64,000 nucleotides of DNA from Candidatus Acetothermia bacterium (GTDB lineage Bacteria; Bipolaricaulota; Bipolaricaulia; RBG-16-55-9), in contig JACQCZ010000015.1 in the NCBI GenBank assembly GCA_016201405.1, forward strand, positions 186,001 to 250,000, given 5' to 3'. This document shows positions 1-8,722 of this stretch, in pieces. A program made the translations under genes and the position numbers. The notes under the pieces were generated by a model. The model did not search any database, was not told where the DNA came from, and saw only the letters and a program-made list of their open reading frames with translations. The first letter of the stretch is position 1; every line of letters starts with the position of its first letter.

Positions 1-390
1 TTCTTGGATCAAATCGAGCAGTGAAAGCCCTCGCCCAATATATTTCTTGGCAATTGAAACGACCAGACGCAGGTTTGCGTTGATCAGTGATTCACGGGAA
101 CGAAGATCGCCTTGGGCTATCCCTTTGGCAAGCTCAACTTCTTCTTCGCGGGTGAGGAGCGGGATCTTCCCGATCTCTTGCAGATACATCTTGACAGGAT
201 CTCCCGATGAGGTGGAGATGGCTTTCTCATCTTCTTCGCTTTGGAGGGAGGTCTCTTCCTCAATCTCTTCTTCCAGATCATCCTCACTGACCTCTGGGAC
301 ATCAAAGACCTGTCCCTCGGCGTGGCCATTCAAGACCAGCTCTTCTTCTTGCGGGATAAACTCCTCGGCTTCGTCGCGTAGCTCATCCAT
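1..390 (-). CDS. rpoD: RNA polymerase primary sigma factor (5' part only)
   Basis: Primary sigma factor that directs RNA polymerase to housekeeping promoters. Only the first 130 residues lie in the window; the gene runs off the left edge. The translation starts with a short acidic tail (residues 1-60). Region 1.2 follows ([20 protein letters not shown], about 64-83), then the start of region 2.1 ([14 protein letters not shown], about 104-117), all diagnostic of group 1 sigma-70. There is no long region 1.1. The start ATG shares one base with the dnaG stop codon (TAATG), and a strong purine-rich ribosome site lies inside the end of dnaG, so translation is probably coupled. The dnaG-rpoD pairing is the classic macromolecular synthesis operon order. 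Confidence 0.96.
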   Translation of the reverse strand, partial: MDELRDEAEEFIPQEEELVLNGHAEGQVFDVPEVSEDDLEEEIEEETSLQSEEDEKAISTSSGDPVKMYLQEIGKIPLLTREEEVELAKGIAQGDLRSRESLINANLRLVVSIAKKYIGRGLSLLDLIQE

Positions 391-2189
391 TACGAGGTTC
401 TCCCTCCTCCCATGACGTTGCTTGTCCCCCAGCCTAACTCCAAAAGCAATCTCTTTCTCTCTTTGATGCACTCTTGATATTCTTGTTGAAGCTTCACGAG
501 AGCCTCCTGATTTGCCTGAGGCCCAGCCTCTTTGATCTGTTGAAGTACCTTATGCGATCGCTCTTCTAACTTCATCAGATGGTGACGTCCAATTAGTTGC
601 GCGAGTGCGATCCCGCTGTCTTGGTAGCGATTCTCGCTTACAGCCAATTTCCGGAGATCACGCTGATCCTCGACGCTCAGGCTGGATAACCATTCGTTGA
701 GAAACCGCTGGCCAGCTACGCCTTCAATGTGCGTGATGCCTTGTTCGCTGGAGAGAGAAAACAAAATCTCTGCTGCATAAGAGAACCTCTGAAAATCGCT
801 AGGGGTGAGCTCATTCCGAACTTGATCTATGCTGATCTCCCCCTGGAGCAGCAGATACATAAGATGCTCTTCTACCTCCCAGTCAAGCTTTTCAGAGGCA
901 TTGTTGCCTATTATAGCGCTCGGATCAGGCGCACGCATCTTTCCCTTCATGATGAGCTGCAGGTCCTCCAGCGGGATCATCAGCCCTCCGGAGAGCTCTT
1001 TCAGAATTTGCGACCGCATCACGGGGCTCGACAATTCTGCAAGAAATTCACGCGTCTCTGCCAGCATCGCCTCTTTCCCGCTTAGAGTATTGGTCGTGTG
1101 GTCTTCAAATAATTGCTGAATGTAAAAATCAGAGAAGGTCATGGAGCGACTCAAAATCTGGCGAAAGGCATCAGCTCCTTCTTTGCGCAACAGGCTATCT
1201 GGATCATCGCCTTTTGGAAGAAGAACGACTTCCACTTCAAGCCCAGCACTCAGCAACTGACGCATGCCACGCAGAGTCGCAGCCTGACCGGCATTATCCC
1301 GGTCATAGGCAATGCGCACACGTGGAACAAAGCGCTTGAGGAGACGCGCCTGATCGGATGTGAATGTCGTGCCCATGCTAGCCACTGCATTGCTGAAGCC
1401 ATGCTGGTGTGCCATGATCACATCCATATACCCTTCAACTAGAAGTGCGTGTCCTGCCTGTTGAGAGGCTTCTCGTGCCAGATGGAGACCGTACAACATG
1501 CGCCCCTTCTCAAAGAGAGATGTCCCTTTGGTGTTCAAATATTTGGGCTCGCCCTGATCCAGAATTCTTCCGGCAAAGCCGATGACCTCACCCTGAACAG
1601 AGAAGAGCGGATAGATCACCCGCCCTCGCAGGAAGCTCCACTTGCCGCTCTCATTCTCTTGGAGCAATCCTAGCTTGGATAATTCATCTTGAGACTTGGA
1701 GAATTTTTTTAATAAGTGATCGCCGGATGTGGGGGCATATCCCAACTGAAATCTCCTGATTGTCTCGGGCGTGAGGCCACGCCCCTGCAGGTACTGGAGC
1801 GCCTTCTCACCACCAGGCTCAGCCAGAGCCGCCTGATAGAATTTGGCCAGGCTCTTGGCCACCTCGCGAAGCTTGACACTCTCTCCAGCATTCTGCCCTT
1901 CGCTGGAGAGAGTCACACCCACTTCATTGGCCAGCCGTTGAAGAACATCGACAAATTCGAGCTTCTCAATCTTCATCAAAAACTGAAAGACATCTCCGCC
2001 TTCATCGCAGCCAAAGCAATGGAACAAGCCTTTCTCGGGGTCAATACTGAACGAAGGAGTCTTCTCAGAATGAAATGGACAGATGGCCAGATAATTTTTA
2101 CCCCTGGGATGCACAGTCACATAGCGCGAGATGATCTCCACGATATCGGCACGGGCGCGGATCTCTTCTTTCTCTTCACGGTTCGCCAT
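390..2189 (-). CDS. dnaG: DNA primase
   Basis: Primase that makes RNA primers at the replication fork, working with the replicative helicase. The 599-residue protein has the N-terminal CHC2 zinc finger (C37, H40, C58, C61). The catalytic RNAP core and TOPRIM fold follow, with EGYMD (E252) and DRD (D296, D298) as metal-binding acids, and a C-terminal helicase-interaction region. An in-frame extension upstream exists, but ATG at 2189 is preferred because an AGGGGG ribosome site precedes it and the protein then begins as primases do. It sits 11 bases after the MBL hydrolase gene and one base overlaps rpoD, inside the pdxS-to-rpoD transcription unit. Confidence 0.97.
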   Translation of the reverse strand: MANREEKEEIRARADIVEIISRYVTVHPRGKNYLAICPFHSEKTPSFSIDPEKGLFHCFGCDEGGDVFQFLMKIEKLEFVDVLQRLANEVGVTLSSEGQNAGESVKLREVAKSLAKFYQAALAEPGGEKALQYLQGRGLTPETIRRFQLGYAPTSGDHLLKKFSKSQDELSKLGLLQENESGKWSFLRGRVIYPLFSVQGEVIGFAGRILDQGEPKYLNTKGTSLFEKGRMLYGLHLAREASQQAGHALLVEGYMDVIMAHQHGFSNAVASMGTTFTSDQARLLKRFVPRVRIAYDRDNAGQAATLRGMRQLLSAGLEVEVVLLPKGDDPDSLLRKEGADAFRQILSRSMTFSDFYIQQLFEDHTTNTLSGKEAMLAETREFLAELSSPVMRSQILKELSGGLMIPLEDLQLIMKGKMRAPDPSAIIGNNASEKLDWEVEEHLMYLLLQGEISIDQVRNELTPSDFQRFSYAAEILFSLSSEQGITHIEGVAGQRFLNEWLSSLSVEDQRDLRKLAVSENRYQDSGIALAQLIGRHHLMKLEERSHKVLQQIKEAGPQANQEALVKLQQEYQECIKERKRLLLELGWGTSNVMGGGRTS

Positions 2190-2200
2190 AGAGTTCCCCC

Positions 2201-2794
2201 TCAATGAAACTCCAGCAGAAACGGATTGGTCCAACGCTCCTCGCTTAGCGTGGTCTCTGGGCCATGCCCGGGGTAGAGTCTCCAATCTCCTTCAAGCTTA
2301 ACAACTCTCTCCAAAGATTTCCGCATCTCGATGTCCGAGCCGCCAGGGATATCCGTCCGCCCGATGCTCCCCATAAAGATCAAGTCACCCGTAAAGATGA
2401 CGCGCTCCATGCGCTCAATCAAAATGACGTGGCCAGGCGAATGACCGGGAGTCCGCAAGACTTCAAGCTTCGCATCTCCAAAAGCAATTACATCACTTTC
2501 ACCAACCAGCCAGTCATCAGGCGCAGGCTCGACCCCAGCGACATATTTGTATATCTCTCGATCCAGATCAGGCAAGACTACAGGCACTTTTAGTCTCTCT
2601 TTTAGAAAGGCATTGCCATGGATATGATCCGGGTGCGCGTGTGTGTTGATGATATCCAAGACTTTGAGACCGGCAACGCGCTCCAAAATCTCAGGGCTGG
2701 GCTCACCCGGATCAATGATGACGGCCTCACCCTTCGATTCGGCGATGTAACAGTTGGAATGATATTGCGAAAGAATGAGCCGCTCAATGCGCAT
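2201..2794 (-). CDS. MBL-fold hydrolase, glyoxalase II-like
   Basis: Metallo-beta-lactamase fold hydrolase of the small glyoxalase II/YcbL type, probably a cytosolic thioesterase. The zinc motif THAHPDH gives H52, H54, D56 and H57, and later metal ligands are seen in TPGHSPGH, FTGDLIF and YPGHGPET. At 197 residues it lacks the C-terminal helical domain of full glyoxalase II, as is usual for this subfamily. ATG at 2794 is chosen over an upstream TTG because GAGGAG lies at proper spacing before it. It overlaps the 3' end of comF by 11 bases. The natural substrate cannot be told from sequence. Confidence 0.88.
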   Translation of the reverse strand: MRIERLILSQYHSNCYIAESKGEAVIIDPGEPSPEILERVAGLKVLDIINTHAHPDHIHGNAFLKERLKVPVVLPDLDREIYKYVAGVEPAPDDWLVGESDVIAFGDAKLEVLRTPGHSPGHVILIERMERVIFTGDLIFMGSIGRTDIPGGSDIEMRKSLERVVKLEGDWRLYPGHGPETTLSEERWTNPFLLEFH

Positions 2795-3548
2795 TGGGCT
2801 CACTCCTCGCAATTGGGGTTCTCGCCAGCGTCAGCACCATCACCTGCTCCCAGCCGCACTCACGTAACGCCCGGCTGCACTCGCGGGCCGTCGCTCCAGT
2901 TGTATAGACATCGTCTAGGATCAAGACTCTCTTGAGCGTAGGGTGCGGTCGAGCTATAAATGCGCCTTGCAGATTCTGGCGGCGCTCTTCACCCGACAAC
3001 TCCATCTGTGAGCGTGTCTCGCGAATCTTTTGCAGCAAGAAGAGAAGAGGCTTTGCAACGAGCTTGCCCACTCTCTTTGCCAATAACTCTGACTGATTGA
3101 AGCCACGCCGCTGAAGACTTTTGCGGCTCATCGGCACAAAGGTGATGGCATCAAACTGATCGGCAAGCTGTTCGTCCTGAAGATGCTTTTCCAATAGAGG
3201 AGCAAGCTCATGCACCAGCGCACGCTCCTGCTCATACTTCAGTTTTTGAATCAGCCGCGCCAGCACGCCATCATAGAGAGCCACAGACTGTGCCCAGTCA
3301 AACGAGACGCTCTCATGAGCACAGCGCTCGCAGAGATCGATTCCTGGGGTCTCTAGAGGATCACCACAACGCAGACACCAAGGGTGCCTAATAGCCTGGA
3401 TTGTCATCAAACAACTTGGACAGGCAAAGTGCTTTTGAGATGGCTCAAGCGCAGAATCGCAGAGGGCGCAACAGGGTGGATAGAGGAGTCCCAGCGTCCC
3501 CCAAAGCGCTCCGCTCCCGGCGCGCTTTGCCCGCTCCAGGGCCTTCAT
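2784..3548 (-). CDS. comF: ComF/GntX family phosphoribosyltransferase-like protein
   Basis: ComF-family protein, implicated in DNA uptake in competent bacteria and more widely a phosphoribosyltransferase-fold protein of uncertain substrate. The N-terminal 90 residues hold a cysteine-rich zinc module (CCALC, CPSC, CLRC, CERC). The C-terminal half carries the PRPP-binding motif LILDDVYTTGAT. Length 254 is normal. The start ATG overlaps the stop of the upstream GAPDH-like gene by 4 bases (ATGA). No other competence gene lies nearby, so a role in transformation is not supported by context. Confidence 0.9.
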   Translation of the reverse strand: MKALERAKRAGSGALWGTLGLLYPPCCALCDSALEPSQKHFACPSCLMTIQAIRHPWCLRCGDPLETPGIDLCERCAHESVSFDWAQSVALYDGVLARLIQKLKYEQERALVHELAPLLEKHLQDEQLADQFDAITFVPMSRKSLQRRGFNQSELLAKRVGKLVAKPLLFLLQKIRETRSQMELSGEERRQNLQGAFIARPHPTLKRVLILDDVYTTGATARECSRALRECGWEQVMVLTLARTPIARSEPNAH

Positions 3549-4615
3549 ATCTCCGAGAAAAAATAGGGAGTAAGAGCCTGAAGCTGCTCGGTGTACTCAC
3601 TCGGGTCAAGCAGCCAGAGAGCAGCCGCCACGCTAGAGATGAGTGAATTGCCATCCTGCGGGGTGAAGCAAAACCCGTGCAGCTCCTTCCCATCCGCGCT
3701 GAGATGCAGAGTCGGAAGCGAGATCACCGTGTTGTTAAGAATTCTTCCGTAGTAGCCATAGTCACGCCCATAGGCAAAGATCACGTTGGCGCTCATCTTT
3801 TGTGTGACCGCGATAAAGGGGTTTTGTTCAAGACTGGTATGGATCTTATCGAGTGTCGTAGACCGCTTTAGCTGCAAATGAAACCAGAGGGTGTGCATAT
3901 ATTGGGTATTGAGCACCACAGCCGATGAGAACAGCTTGAGCTTCAATCCCAGCGTCTCAAAGAGATGGGCAGCATCCACAGCATGATGAGTCCCAAAAAT
4001 ATTCTCTTTGTGTCTATTGACCACCGGAGCGGGATCAAATTCATCGGACTGACCAACATCGCTGGAGCGGCGCATACAGACAAATTGTCCATCTACAAGA
4101 TTATCCGGGCCATCGCTCAGCACCAGGGTCTGCAACAACACGCAGAGATTATGCGTGTTGCAGCTTACAACATGGATATATTTATCCTGTCCAGGGACAA
4201 GGGCTTCGTCATTGATGCCATGCACAAACATCTTGCCAAAACCAACTTCGCTCCCCTGGGCGACAAAGCCGCGAGCTCTCTTATCCATCGTCTTGTAAAA
4301 CTTCTCTTTGTTCGCTAGGCCACAGCCCTTAGGTGTGCAATCGACCACCACATCGGCTTGCTCAAATGCTTCGCTCATCATGAGCGAAGGCTTGAGTCCA
4401 ATCTTTTCAAAGTCTTTGAGCTTGGCTTCATCGACAGCGAGCCGTGCGCCCCGCTCCATCAGACGCTGAATGCGGGGGCGATCTTCTATGCGGGGGCTGT
4501 TCTTGTGAAATACAACTCCATCGAGATCAAAATCATCCGCAAACTCCGCAAAGATTCCGATCAGCGGCTCGCCAATTGTTCCGGTGCCAACCACCAAGAT
4601 ATTTCTATCCGTCAT
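3545..4615 (-). CDS. Class II (archaeal-type) glyceraldehyde-3-phosphate dehydrogenase-like protein
   Basis: NAD(P)-dependent dehydrogenase resembling the archaeal-type phosphorylating GAPDH rather than bacterial GapA. A Rossmann start is seen in VVGTGTIGEPL, then DCTPKGCGLANKE, and the likely catalytic cysteine is in SCNTHNLC. Archaeal enzymes have SCNTTGL at this point, so the segment is recognisable but diverged. At 356 residues it is slightly longer than the usual 335-345. ATG at 4615 follows a GGGGAGTGGGG ribosome site. The gene lies between pdxT and comF; because PdxS uses glyceraldehyde 3-phosphate, a link to PLP synthesis is possible, but that is inference. A related enzyme with another phospho-aldehyde substrate is the main alternative. 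Confidence 0.7.
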   Translation of the reverse strand: MTDRNILVVGTGTIGEPLIGIFAEFADDFDLDGVVFHKNSPRIEDRPRIQRLMERGARLAVDEAKLKDFEKIGLKPSLMMSEAFEQADVVVDCTPKGCGLANKEKFYKTMDKRARGFVAQGSEVGFGKMFVHGINDEALVPGQDKYIHVVSCNTHNLCVLLQTLVLSDGPDNLVDGQFVCMRRSSDVGQSDEFDPAPVVNRHKENIFGTHHAVDAAHLFETLGLKLKLFSSAVVLNTQYMHTLWFHLQLKRSTTLDKIHTSLEQNPFIAVTQKMSANVIFAYGRDYGYYGRILNNTVISLPTLHLSADGKELHGFCFTPQDGNSLISSVAAALWLLDPSEYTEQLQALTPYFFSEI

Positions 4616-4644
4616 CGTCCCCACTCCCCTGATAGGAGATCGAG

Positions 4645-5205
4645 TCATCCAATCATGCGCAGAAAGTATTCATGGACCCGGGAATCGTGCGTCAGCTCGG
4701 GATGAAAGGTGCCCGCCAGCATCGCTCCCTGGCGCACCAGAACCGGATCGCCATCTTGCTCGGCCAGAATCTCCGTGCCAGAGCCGCAGCGCGTGATCTT
4801 GGGTGCACGAATAAAGATGCCGTGAAATTTTCCGATCGTCTTAATATTTAGGTCAGTCTCGAAGCTATCCAGTTGACGGCCATAGGCATTGCGAGCAACT
4901 GTGATATCCATTAGCCCAAGACCTTGCGGCTTGCCATCTTCAACTTCTTTGGCAATCAGTATGGCCCCAGCACATGTTCCATAGACGGGAAATCCCTTGC
5001 GAGCCTGCTTTTGAAGAACGGGAGTGAGCCCATACATATTCATGAGCTTGGAGAGCGTCGTACTCTCGCCTCCGGGAATAATCAGCGCATCTACCTCTTG
5101 AAGCGCTTCGGGTGTGCGCACGTCTCGTCTCTCTACACCCATGCGCTCCAGCGCTTGAAGATGCTCCCGAAAGTCACCTTGGAGCCCAAGCACCCCAACA
5201 ATCAT
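4645..5205 (-). CDS. pdxT: Pyridoxal 5'-phosphate synthase glutaminase subunit
   Basis: Glutaminase that supplies ammonia through a channel to PdxS in the DXP-independent PLP synthase. The 186 residues show PGGEST, the nucleophile C78 in GTCAGA, RNAYGRQLDSFE, and the H168/E170 pair in FHPEL, forming a complete Cys-His-Glu triad. The start lies 3 bases after the pdxS stop, so the two subunits are co-translated as usual. Length is typical of the family. Confidence 0.97.
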   Translation of the reverse strand: MIVGVLGLQGDFREHLQALERMGVERRDVRTPEALQEVDALIIPGGESTTLSKLMNMYGLTPVLQKQARKGFPVYGTCAGAILIAKEVEDGKPQGLGLMDITVARNAYGRQLDSFETDLNIKTIGKFHGIFIRAPKITRCGSGTEILAEQDGDPVLVRQGAMLAGTFHPELTHDSRVHEYFLRMIG

Positions 5206-5208
5206 AGA

Positions 5209-6093
5209 CTAATGTCCACGCGTTTGGAGCAGCTCTTGAGGCTCAAGGCTCTTCGCCTCACGCCCCTTCATTGGCTCACCCAGACCTTCTGAGATCTCGG
5301 CCAGCTTTGCAGCATCGTTGAAGTAGGTGACGGCCTGCACAATGGCACGCGCTCTGCGGTCGGGCTTGTCAGACTTAAAGATGCCGGAGCCGACAAAGAC
5401 GCCATCACAGCCAAGCTGCATCATGAGGGCTGCGTCAGCTGGTGTTGCCAGGCCGCCTGCGGCAAAGTTGACGACGGGCAGCTTTCCTTCAGCCTGGATG
5501 AGCTTCAGAATCTCTAGCGGGGCACCCCATTCTTTCGAGAGGCGCACCAATTCATCTTCTGGGGAACTTATCACTTGCCGGATCTGTTTATTAATAAGCC
5601 TTATGTGGCGGACGGCCTCAATCACATCGCCCGTGCCTGCTTCGCCCTTGGTGCGGATCATCGCCGCCCCTTCGGCAAGACGGCGGGTAGCTTCACCCAG
5701 ATCGCGCGCTCCGCAGACGAAGGGAACGCTAAATTTGAACTTATCCACATGATTCTCAGGATCGGCAGGAGTGAGCACTTCGCTCTCATCAATATAATCT
5801 ACGCCAAGAGCTTCCAAGATTTGAGCCTCGACAAAGTGGCCGATGCGGCATTTGGCCATCACGGGAATTGTGACCGTCTCCATGATCTCTTTGACTTTGG
5901 TGGGATCGGACATGCGCGCGACGCCACCTTGCACCCGGATGTCAGCCGGGACGCGCTCCAAGGCCATCACGGCAACAGCGCCCGCCTCTTCCGCAATGCG
6001 AGCCTGCTCGGCGTTGGTTACATCCATGATGACGCCGCCCTTGAGCATCTCCGCAAGACCTGACTTGACTTTGAATGTACCTCGCTCAGCCAT
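5209..6093 (-). CDS. pdxS: Pyridoxal 5'-phosphate synthase lyase subunit
   Basis: Synthase subunit that joins ribose 5-phosphate, glyceraldehyde 3-phosphate and ammonia into PLP, working as a dodecamer with PdxT. Both catalytic lysines are in the canonical places: K81 in VMAKCRIGH and K149 in [10 protein letters not shown]. At 294 residues it is full length and strongly conserved. An AGGAGG ribosome site precedes ATG at 6093. It is the first gene of a seven-gene minus-strand run (pdxS, pdxT, GAPDH-like, comF, MBL, dnaG, rpoD) with overlaps or tiny gaps throughout. Confidence 0.98.
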   Translation of the reverse strand: MAERGTFKVKSGLAEMLKGGVIMDVTNAEQARIAEEAGAVAVMALERVPADIRVQGGVARMSDPTKVKEIMETVTIPVMAKCRIGHFVEAQILEALGVDYIDESEVLTPADPENHVDKFKFSVPFVCGARDLGEATRRLAEGAAMIRTKGEAGTGDVIEAVRHIRLINKQIRQVISSPEDELVRLSKEWGAPLEILKLIQAEGKLPVVNFAAGGLATPADAALMMQLGCDGVFVGSGIFKSDKPDRRARAIVQAVTYFNDAAKLAEISEGLGEPMKGREAKSLEPQELLQTRGH

Positions 6094-6122
6094 GAAATCC
6101 TCCTCTTGCGCTATCCAACTGA

Positions 6123-6150
6123 ATTATAGCAAGCGCGCAAAATGGCGCAA
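6123..6150 (-). promoter_or_regulatory. Extended -10 promoter for the pdxS-to-rpoD operon
   Basis: On the minus strand a perfect TATAAT (6128-6123) is preceded by TGC, an extended -10 element. A weak TTGCGC lies 16 bases further upstream. The -10 is about 30 bases before the pdxS start. This appears to drive the whole run down to rpoD. Confidence 0.7.
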
Positions 6151-6278
6151 GCAAAGAGGCTCAGTGATTGTGATTACAGTCCAGGTGACCGACGTCCCGT
6201 ATAATCCGGACAGCGATCCGGGCTTGAGGTGACCTATGATACGGTTTGAGGAAAAAATAAGATATGGGGTGATTCAAG

Positions 6279-8672
6279 ATGACACAACGCGTTTCTGATA
6301 CCTGTTGCCGAAATCTTTCATTCTGGAACGTATTACCAGCCCTGCTTTTGCTTTGGATTGGCTTCTCCACTGTGGCGCTTGCCAATCATGGAGGGCCCGT
6401 CACGTATGTGGACAATAAAAACGACAGCACCGATGATAATGATTGCAACTTTCATTTTAAGACTATTCGAGCAGCTCTAACCAAGTGCCCTCTCCAGGAG
6501 TTTGGCACCATCATGGTCGATCCAGGCACCTACAGCGAGGCAGATACAGGGGGCCCACTCACGATCATGGTCAAGGGGCTGATCATCAAGTCAAGCGGCG
6601 GCGCCCCCCGCACCAAGATCAATGGCTGTTTCAATCTGACGGCGCAAAAAGTCGAGATCAGCGGCTTTGATATCAATGGAGTCAGCTGTGATCACGGCAT
6701 CACGGTCGCCGAGCGTGAAGCCAATATTCATGACAACATCATTCATGAGTCAAAGCTCGATGGAATCTTGGTCAGTCCTTTTAGCGACGAGTCTGTCTTT
6801 GCCAATAACAACATCTTTAATACGGGTGGAAATGGAGTTGACATCGGCAGCGACAGCCACGGGATTCAACTGACACAGAATCGGCTAGAGAGCAATAAAG
6901 CCAACGGCATTTTGTTAGAAGGCCGAAGCGATCGCTACAACATTGCGAACAACAACATTGATCTCAACATGGGCGCAGGCATTCTCATCTTGGGTGCCGA
7001 CAGCGGCCAGATCACCAAAAACACAATTGAAGCCAACGTCATGGAAGGGATCAAGCTCAACGGCTCGCACGACAACGTGGTTGTCGACAACACGCTCAAT
7101 GCGAATGATCTCTTTGGCATCTCGCTGGTCGGAAGCGACAACAACGAAGTGAGATCGAATACTCTGACCAGCAATCGCGCCGGAGGGGTCGCTCTTCGAG
7201 GCGACGACGGCGCCGCTCAAAGCAATACCGTTGAGAATAACCAGATTACCGGGAATGTGCAGTCTGGCGCTTCAGGCGTCCTTCTTGAGGGCACAGTCTC
7301 CGGAAGCATTGTGCTAAAGAACGTCATTGGGCTAAACAGCTATGGCGTGCGCCTCACCAGCAGCCAGGTCTCTCCCGGACAGCCGAGCAATAACTCGATC
7401 AGCCAGAATGAGATCAAGAGCTCGGATGAAGATGGAGTGCGGATTGAGGCAAGCAGCGGGCTCAACATCTTTTTGAATAATCAAATTTTGAACAACAACC
7501 GCACAGGAGTTCACGTGCTAGGTGGGAATGGCAATGACGAGTTTGCCACCAACACCATTCAAGGGAATGGAAACGATGGCATCCGCATTGAAAACAGCAA
7601 CCGCAATACTGTCCGCGAAAACACGATTACCAATAATGGCGGAAGCAATGGCCAAAGCGGTGTGGATGACGGCGGAGCGATCGTCCTGTCCAATTCCAGC
7701 AGCACAACCATCAACCAAAACACTCTGCAAGATGGCGAGGCCAACGGCCTCCTCATGCTGCAATCCGACAGCACCAAGCTCTTTAACAACACGATCCAGC
7801 GCTTCCAGCAAGATGGCGTCAATGCCACAAACAGCAAGAATCTCTTCTTGCAAAACAACGTCATTCAGAGCAACCGCGAGCGCGGCGTGGCGCTGTCAGG
7901 CTCTCTATCTCCTGATCTTGAAGGGAATACAATCTCGGGCAACTCGATGGGTGGCGTCTTCTTCTCTAATTGTCAGAACCCGCATCTCCAGTTGAATTCA
8001 ATTGTTGAGAATTTGCGCTACGGGATGTGGGTGGAGCAGAACCCAGCCGGTAGCACTGTTGAAGCCCGCCGCAACTGGTGGGGCGACCGCAAAGGGCCCT
8101 CTGGAGTCTTTGAAGGCAGCGGCAATGCTGTGATCATGATGGGGGTTCAGGACGGGAACAGCTCCATCTTGGAACAGGACACGATTTTGCGGAGCGTCAT
8201 GCCTTGGCTCACCGACCGGGTGAATGAAGAGGCAGAAAGCTCTGTGACCGGCTTTATTCTTCAGGACTTTGGCCCAGGAAAAGTCGAGCTCGATGCCACA
8301 GATCACGCGGATGTGCGGCTCTCGCTCTTCAGTGTGGCGCAGGAGGAGCGCGGAATCGCTATCCTTGCCAAATACTCAAGCCCTCTCCCCACAGCCAATT
8401 CCGCCCTCGCACCCTCCGCGCTATCCAACGCCATCAAAGCGGTGAGCATCCTCACCAATGGCTTTGGCACGGGATCGGCTGTGATTGACATCAACTACAG
8501 CGATTCGGAAGTGCCCCAAGGCGTCGATAAGAGCGCTCTGCGGCTCTATCAGTGGACGGGCAGTAGCTGGCAACCCCTCACTAGCAAGAACATGGGGAGC
8601 GTCAATGTGATCGAAGGCGAGATTGACGTCAAGCTGCTGCGGGATGGCGTCATCATCGCTGTAGCTCCGTAG
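6279..8672 (+). CDS. Secreted right-handed parallel beta-helix protein (NosD-like)
   Basis: Large exported protein, 797 residues. A signal peptide is visible (hydrophobic core LPALLLLWIGF, likely cut after ALA near residue 35). Then comes a DUF1565/NosD-type entry region with VDPGTYSE, and more than 15 coils of about 22-24 residues containing N-x-I/L and GI/GV repeats, the hallmark of a right-handed beta-helix (NosD, CASH, pectate lyase fold). After the helix comes RNWWGDRKGPSG and a C-terminal beta domain of about 170 residues. No pectate lyase catalytic triad is evident. It is followed 50 bases on by a paralogue of the same design. A surface or periplasmic carbohydrate-binding or structural role is inference. 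Confidence 0.85.
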   Translation: MTQRVSDTCCRNLSFWNVLPALLLLWIGFSTVALANHGGPVTYVDNKNDSTDDNDCNFHFKTIRAALTKCPLQEFGTIMVDPGTYSEADTGGPLTIMVKGLIIKSSGGAPRTKINGCFNLTAQKVEISGFDINGVSCDHGITVAEREANIHDNIIHESKLDGILVSPFSDESVFANNNIFNTGGNGVDIGSDSHGIQLTQNRLESNKANGILLEGRSDRYNIANNNIDLNMGAGILILGADSGQITKNTIEANVMEGIKLNGSHDNVVVDNTLNANDLFGISLVGSDNNEVRSNTLTSNRAGGVALRGDDGAAQSNTVENNQITGNVQSGASGVLLEGTVSGSIVLKNVIGLNSYGVRLTSSQVSPGQPSNNSISQNEIKSSDEDGVRIEASSGLNIFLNNQILNNNRTGVHVLGGNGNDEFATNTIQGNGNDGIRIENSNRNTVRENTITNNGGSNGQSGVDDGGAIVLSNSSSTTINQNTLQDGEANGLLMLQSDSTKLFNNTIQRFQQDGVNATNSKNLFLQNNVIQSNRERGVALSGSLSPDLEGNTISGNSMGGVFFSNCQNPHLQLNSIVENLRYGMWVEQNPAGSTVEARRNWWGDRKGPSGVFEGSGNAVIMMGVQDGNSSILEQDTILRSVMPWLTDRVNEEAESSVTGFILQDFGPGKVELDATDHADVRLSLFSVAQEERGIAILAKYSSPLPTANSALAPSALSNAIKAVSILTNGFGTGSAVIDINYSDSEVPQGVDKSALRLYQWTGSSWQPLTSKNMGSVNVIEGEIDVKLLRDGVIIAVAP

Positions 8673-8722
8673 CATGCTCGTCTATTTCAAGATACTCTCA
8701 CCATCGCGAGGGAGGGGTGGTC

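Noticed and set aside
6200-6205. Promoter for the first beta-helix gene (plus-strand TATAAT)
   Set aside because: The -10 hexamer is perfect but no acceptable -35 box or TGn extension lies at the right distance, so it was not listed.
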